Positions 61,587 through 64,000 of a stretch of DNA of 64,000 bases are shown in pieces. This DNA comes from DASUBV01 sp036510065 (lineage in GTDB: Bacteria; Actinomycetota; Actinomycetes; Streptosporangiales; Streptosporangiaceae): NCBI GenBank assembly GCA_036510065.1, contig DATCEO010000163.1:1-64000 (forward strand), in the 5' to 3' direction. Numbering within the stretch: the first letter of the stretch is position 1; each line of letters starts with the position of its first letter. A model generated the notes under the pieces. The model saw nothing but the letters and a program-made list of their open reading frames with translations. It ran no database searches and was not told where the DNA came from. A program made the translations under genes and the position numbers.

Positions 61587-62321
61587 GCCCCGGTGCGCGG
61601 GATCTACCAGGGCAGCCAGGAACGTCTGCGAGACCTGGCCTTCCAGTCGCTCGCGGTCGGGCATCACCGCGCGCCGGAACCCATGGGAGGCCAGCAGCGA
61701 CAGGACAGACCAGGCAGCGGCCTCGGGGCTCGTTCCGGCCCGGATATCGCCGGCCCGCTGACCTTCGGCCACCAGTCCGGCCAGGGTCTGCGCCAAAGCG
61801 GTGACGGCGCTGCGGGCGGCCGCGCCGATCTCCGGGTCGGTGGTCAGGCTCATGGCGTCGGCGAAGATCACGCCAGGATGATCGCCGGCATGCAGCTCGT
61901 CCATGTGCCCGGGCGAGAGCACCCTGGCCAGGACGTCCGCCGCGCTGGAGCCCTGCCGGGCGAGTTCCCCGATCACCTGCTGGGCGTGCTCGCCGGCCTG
62001 CAGCAGGACGGCGGCATACAGGGATGCCTTAGAGCCGAAGTTCTGGAAGATGACGGGCTCGGTTACTCCGACGCGCGCCGCCACGTCGGACATCCTCGCC
62101 CGCTGGTAGCCGGCTCGCGCGAAGACCTCGGTGGCCGCAGCCACGATCGACACGCGCCGCTCGGCCGGGCTCAGCCGGTGCCGGCGCCCAGCGCCGCGGT
62201 CGCCCCTGACGGTGCCGTCGCCACCGACGGTGCCGTCGCCACCAGCGGGGCTGGCGGCAGTGCCGGGGATGACGGCGTCGCCGGTGCTGGCGCTGGCGGC
62301 GCTCGAGGGTGGCTTGGGCAC
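61575..62321 (-). CDS. TetR-family transcriptional regulator
   Basis: A 248-residue regulator. The TetR HTH is at about residues 53-100 (IVAAATEVFARAGYQRARMS, DVAARVGVTEPVIFQNFGSK), and the ligand-binding helices fill the rest. The first 50 residues are a low-complexity Gly/Ala/Asp stretch with a repeated GGDGTV unit; a start nearer LSPAERRVSIV is possible. It is divergent from a methyltransferase gene, with two perfect TTAGTC-NN-GACTAA palindromes in between, so it most likely represses both genes. Confidence 0.9.
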   Translation of the reverse strand: MPKPPSSAASASTGDAVIPGTAASPAGGDGTVGGDGTVRGDRGAGRRHRLSPAERRVSIVAAATEVFARAGYQRARMSDVAARVGVTEPVIFQNFGSKASLYAAVLLQAGEHAQQVIGELARQGSSAADVLARVLSPGHMDELHAGDHPGVIFADAMSLTTDPEIGAAARSAVTALAQTLAGLVAEGQRAGDIRAGTSPEAAAWSVLSLLASHGFRRAVMPDRERLEGQVSQTFLAALVDPAHRGGQA

Positions 62322-62340
62322 GACCCCATGCTACCGGCCG

Positions 62341-62369
62341 TTGACAGTCAGCTTAGTCATGACTAAGTT
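62341..62369 (+). promoter_or_regulatory. Probable promoter of the methyltransferase gene
   Basis: TTGACA (62341-62346) is a consensus -35 hexamer, followed after 17 bp by TAAGTT (62364-62369). The -10 box lies inside the first operator palindrome, which explains how a bound TetR protein would block it. Confidence 0.55.
62352..62367. promoter_or_regulatory. TetR operator palindrome 1, CTTAGTCATGACTAAG
   Basis: A perfect 16-bp palindrome overlapping the probable -10 region. It shares the TTAGTC-NN-GACTAA core with a second copy whose centre is 27 bp away. Confidence 0.75.
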
Positions 62370-62379
62370 GAAGTTATTA

Positions 62380-62393
62380 TTAGTCGCGACTAA
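62380..62393. promoter_or_regulatory. TetR operator palindrome 2, TTAGTCGCGACTAA
   Basis: A perfect 14-bp palindrome with the same outer half-sites as the first copy. It ends next to the AGGAGG ribosome site of the methyltransferase gene. Confidence 0.75.
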
Positions 62394-62407
62394 GTAGGAG
62401 GACCGCG

Positions 62408-63055
62408 ATGCCACTCGGACGGCTGATGATCGGCGCGCACAACCCCGGGACGCCTGGTATCACCCTGGAACACGGCCACAGCTACGACCTGTTCGCCACG
62501 TTCTTCTTCGGTGGCCGGCGCAACCGGGTGTTCAGCCGCCTCGCGGTCCTGAGCGGAGCGCGCCCCGGCGATCGCGTACTGGACGTGGGGTGTGGCACCG
62601 GTTATCTCGCCCGCCGCCTGGCTGCCGTTGTCACTCCCGGCGGGAGCGTCGCGGGGGTCGACGCCTCGTCCGCGATGGTGGAGCGGGCCCGCCAGGCGTC
62701 ATCGGGTGCATGTACCTTCGCGGTCGGCGTGGCCGAACGGCTGGACTTCGGGGACGGCGCCTTCGATGTCGTGACCAGCAGCCTCATGTTGCATCACCTT
62801 CCGCCGCAGCTGCGCGGGCAGGCGCTGGCCGAGATGCACCGGGTCCTGCCCCCGGGCGGCCGGGTCCTCATCGCCGAGTTCAGGCCGCCGCGCAGCAGCA
62901 TCGGGCGTCATCTGGCGGCCGCCGTTACCACCTCGGAAATGCAGCACACCCCCGTCGCGGCGCTGCAGCCGATCCTGCGCGAGGCGGGCTTCGAGCCGGC
63001 CAGGAGCGGGGACCTGCACCCGTGGATCAGCTACGCCTGCGCCGTCCGCCCCTGA
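62408..63055 (+). CDS. Class I SAM-dependent methyltransferase
   Basis: A 215-residue UbiE-like methyltransferase. Motif I is VLDVGCGTGYLARRLA, strand 2 ends in VAGVDASSAMVERA, and motifs II and III are FDVVTSSLMLHHLP and VLPPGGRVLIAEFRPP. The TAGGAGG site before the ATG is strong. Expression is probably controlled by the divergent TetR protein through the twin palindromes. As with many TetR-methyltransferase pairs, the inducer may be the methyl acceptor, but this is inference. Confidence 0.9.
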   Translation: MPLGRLMIGAHNPGTPGITLEHGHSYDLFATFFFGGRRNRVFSRLAVLSGARPGDRVLDVGCGTGYLARRLAAVVTPGGSVAGVDASSAMVERARQASSGACTFAVGVAERLDFGDGAFDVVTSSLMLHHLPPQLRGQALAEMHRVLPPGGRVLIAEFRPPRSSIGRHLAAAVTTSEMQHTPVAALQPILREAGFEPARSGDLHPWISYACAVRP

Positions 63056-63244
63056 CTGGCCGGGCGACCCACGTGAGCGTCCGGCACGGGAGAACTCGCA
63101 GGCGACGAGCCTGCCGAGTGGGTGGGCCGAACGTACCAGCATGCGAACCGCGACGTGCTGGTCGAAGGTGACCCGCTGCCGGTACGTCTGCGCAGGTCAC
63201 CGGCCCGGAAGGCGGTGCGATGACCCGCGCCAGCACCGGATCGC
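63056..63244. other. Gap after the methyltransferase gene
   Basis: A plus-strand open stretch (63080-63220) encodes about 47 residues (for example EWVGRTYQHANRDVLVEGDP) without a start codon or recognised family. It might be a gene fragment. Otherwise nothing is seen. Confidence 0.4.
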
Positions 63245-63267
63245 AGGTCCCGCCGGGAGCGGGACCT
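63245..63267 (-). terminator. Hairpin terminator downstream of the minus-strand gene pair
   Basis: AGGTCCCGC and GCGGGACCT form a perfect nine-bp stem with a five-base loop, 14 bp past the TGA at 63281-63283 on the minus strand. No T tract follows. Confidence 0.7.
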
Positions 63268-63280
63268 AGCGGTTCGCCAC

Positions 63281-63519
63281 TCAGCGCAGGACGTCGATGG
63301 CATTGAGCTGCAGGAGATTCCGGGCGTGTTCGAGGGCGTGCTCGGCGTCGCTTATGGGAATCCGCTCCTGTTCGGTGCGCAGATACTTTCCTCGGTGAGC
63401 TTGAGAGCGGCGAGTGCGCTGGCTTCCGCCGGGGTCAGCGTCGGGTCGGGTTGGTCATACCGGTCGAGCTTTTCTTCGACGCCCAGCGGTCGGTAAGTCT
63501 CAGTGTTATCTGGGGCCAT
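63281..63519 (-). pseudogene. Small conserved-looking protein gene with a single frameshift
   Basis: The ATG at 63519 starts MAPDNTETYRPLGVEEKLDR and continues to ALAALKLTEE. At about 63389-63393 one base appears to be missing. In the neighbouring frame the sequence goes on sensibly as KYLRTEQERIPISDAEHALEHA and NLLQLNAIDVLR before a TGA. Together the two parts make an 80-residue helical, acidic protein. I do not recognise its family. The downstream hairpin fits an originally intact gene. Either it is decayed or the base is a sequencing error. Confidence 0.6.
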
Positions 63520-63938
63520 GAGCAAGGATGCGAGCTGCGGGACCATGGCGCGGGCGCGAGAGGAGGGTGAAGCCGTAATACGGGTTGGTCATGACCTCAT
63601 GCCGACAGTCAGTGAGTACCTTCACGCCCTGACCCAGGTCGTCAAAGCCAACTGTGTAGTCGCGGATTCCGCCCAGTGGGCTCTCAGCGCAAGCCGGAAC
63701 CGATCAGCTCCCCGGCCCTGGTCAGCGTCAGGCCACGGAAGCGGATCAGCGGCACCTGCTGTGCCGTCTCATCCAGAGCCATGCCACGCACGGCGAAGAC
63801 CAAGATCCCGTAGGTCCCGTACGCCCCGTGATATCGCCGCGCATCAGCCCTGAGCACCTCCGGATCAAGCTCACCGCCACGCACGAGAACGGTGTCCTCG
63901 TCGAGATGATCACCGAGACGTAGCAGCCGCAGCTTCAT
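63506..63938 (-). pseudogene. Hypothetical protein gene with an in-frame stop and a frameshift
   Basis: The ATG at 63938 begins MKLRLLRLGDHLDEDTVLVR. The frame stays coherent for 84 residues (RADARRYHGAYGTYGILVFA, IRFRGLTLTRAGELIGSGLR) and stops at a TGA at 63684-63686. Directly after the TGA it reads EPTGRNPR. After a further one-base shift the text continues as DYTVGFDDLGQGVKVLTDC and HEVMTNPYYG. From memory this order matches intact homologues in other actinomycetes, so the gene is probably broken twice. It overlaps the start of the small frameshifted gene at 63519, suggesting a former operon. Function unknown. Confidence 0.6.
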
Positions 63939-64000
63939 ACCCGTGATTGTCGCGACGAGTACCGACAAGACCGGCGCCAAGCTCTAACGCGGCGAAACCA

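Overview
The window is a contiguous stretch of a very GC-rich chromosome with strong G/C bias at third codon positions, frequent GTG and TTG starts, many 1-8 nt gene overlaps and apparently leaderless genes. The gene content points to a soil-type filamentous actinomycete: DUF4032, DUF4232, CGNR and DUF993 proteins, GlgX-TreY-TreZ, a RsbW-like ATPase and a membrane-tethered ECF-like sigma factor. I cannot name the genus. I see no rRNA, tRNA, CRISPR array, intact insertion sequence, prophage or biosynthetic cluster. Most of the window is ordinary chromosomal metabolism with scattered gene remnants.

Layout. 0-3.4 kb: end of an ABC exporter operon and a two-component system, separated by a transposase remnant. 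3.6-4.2 kb: an RHH/Doc toxin-antitoxin pair behind a perfect 18-bp palindrome. 4.5-10.9 kb: glutamine amidotransferase, GrpB-domain protein, a decayed ABC ATPase, DinB protein, ATP-dependent DNA ligase, and a hydantoinase-type amidohydrolase with a lipoprotein. 11.3-19.1 kb: glgX-treY-treZ (trehalose from glycogen) and a class III aminotransferase. 19.6-22.2 kb: the sigma-like membrane protein and a small membrane protein. 22.2-29.4 kb: a HAD remnant, aldo/keto reductase, lysyl-oxidase-like secreted protein, methyltransferase, MBL hydrolase, BI-1 protein, a NUDIX/MazG pair and a RsbW-like ATPase. 29.5-31.5 kb: GntR/UTRA regulator and galT.

32.2-42.3 kb is the most coherent accessory region. 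A tightly overlapped three-gene operon (Gfo/Idh/MocA oxidoreductase, DUF993 aldolase-like protein, TIM-barrel isomerase) is divergent from a LacI-type regulator. Downstream of the regulator are an aldehyde dehydrogenase, an APC permease and a copper amine oxidase. Near-identical GGAAAG-NN-CTTNCC operator-like sites lie in front of both groups. The right-hand genes form a plausible amine route: uptake, oxidation to aldehyde, oxidation to acid. The substrate of the left-hand operon is unknown.

42.4-56.8 kb: thioesterase, DUF4032 protein, about 0.8 kb of structured apparently non-coding DNA, methyltransferase, GH36 alpha-galactosidase, galE-galK (galT lies 17 kb away), CGNR regulator, EamA and MFS transporters, DeoR regulator, GNAT, and a beta-helix lipoprotein. 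57-63 kb: a FAD/Fe-S oxidase fusion divergent from a FadR-type regulator, a DUF4232 lipoprotein, and a TetR/methyltransferase pair sharing two perfect palindromes. The last 0.7 kb holds two adjacent minus-strand genes that can be read through only by allowing frameshifts and an internal stop.
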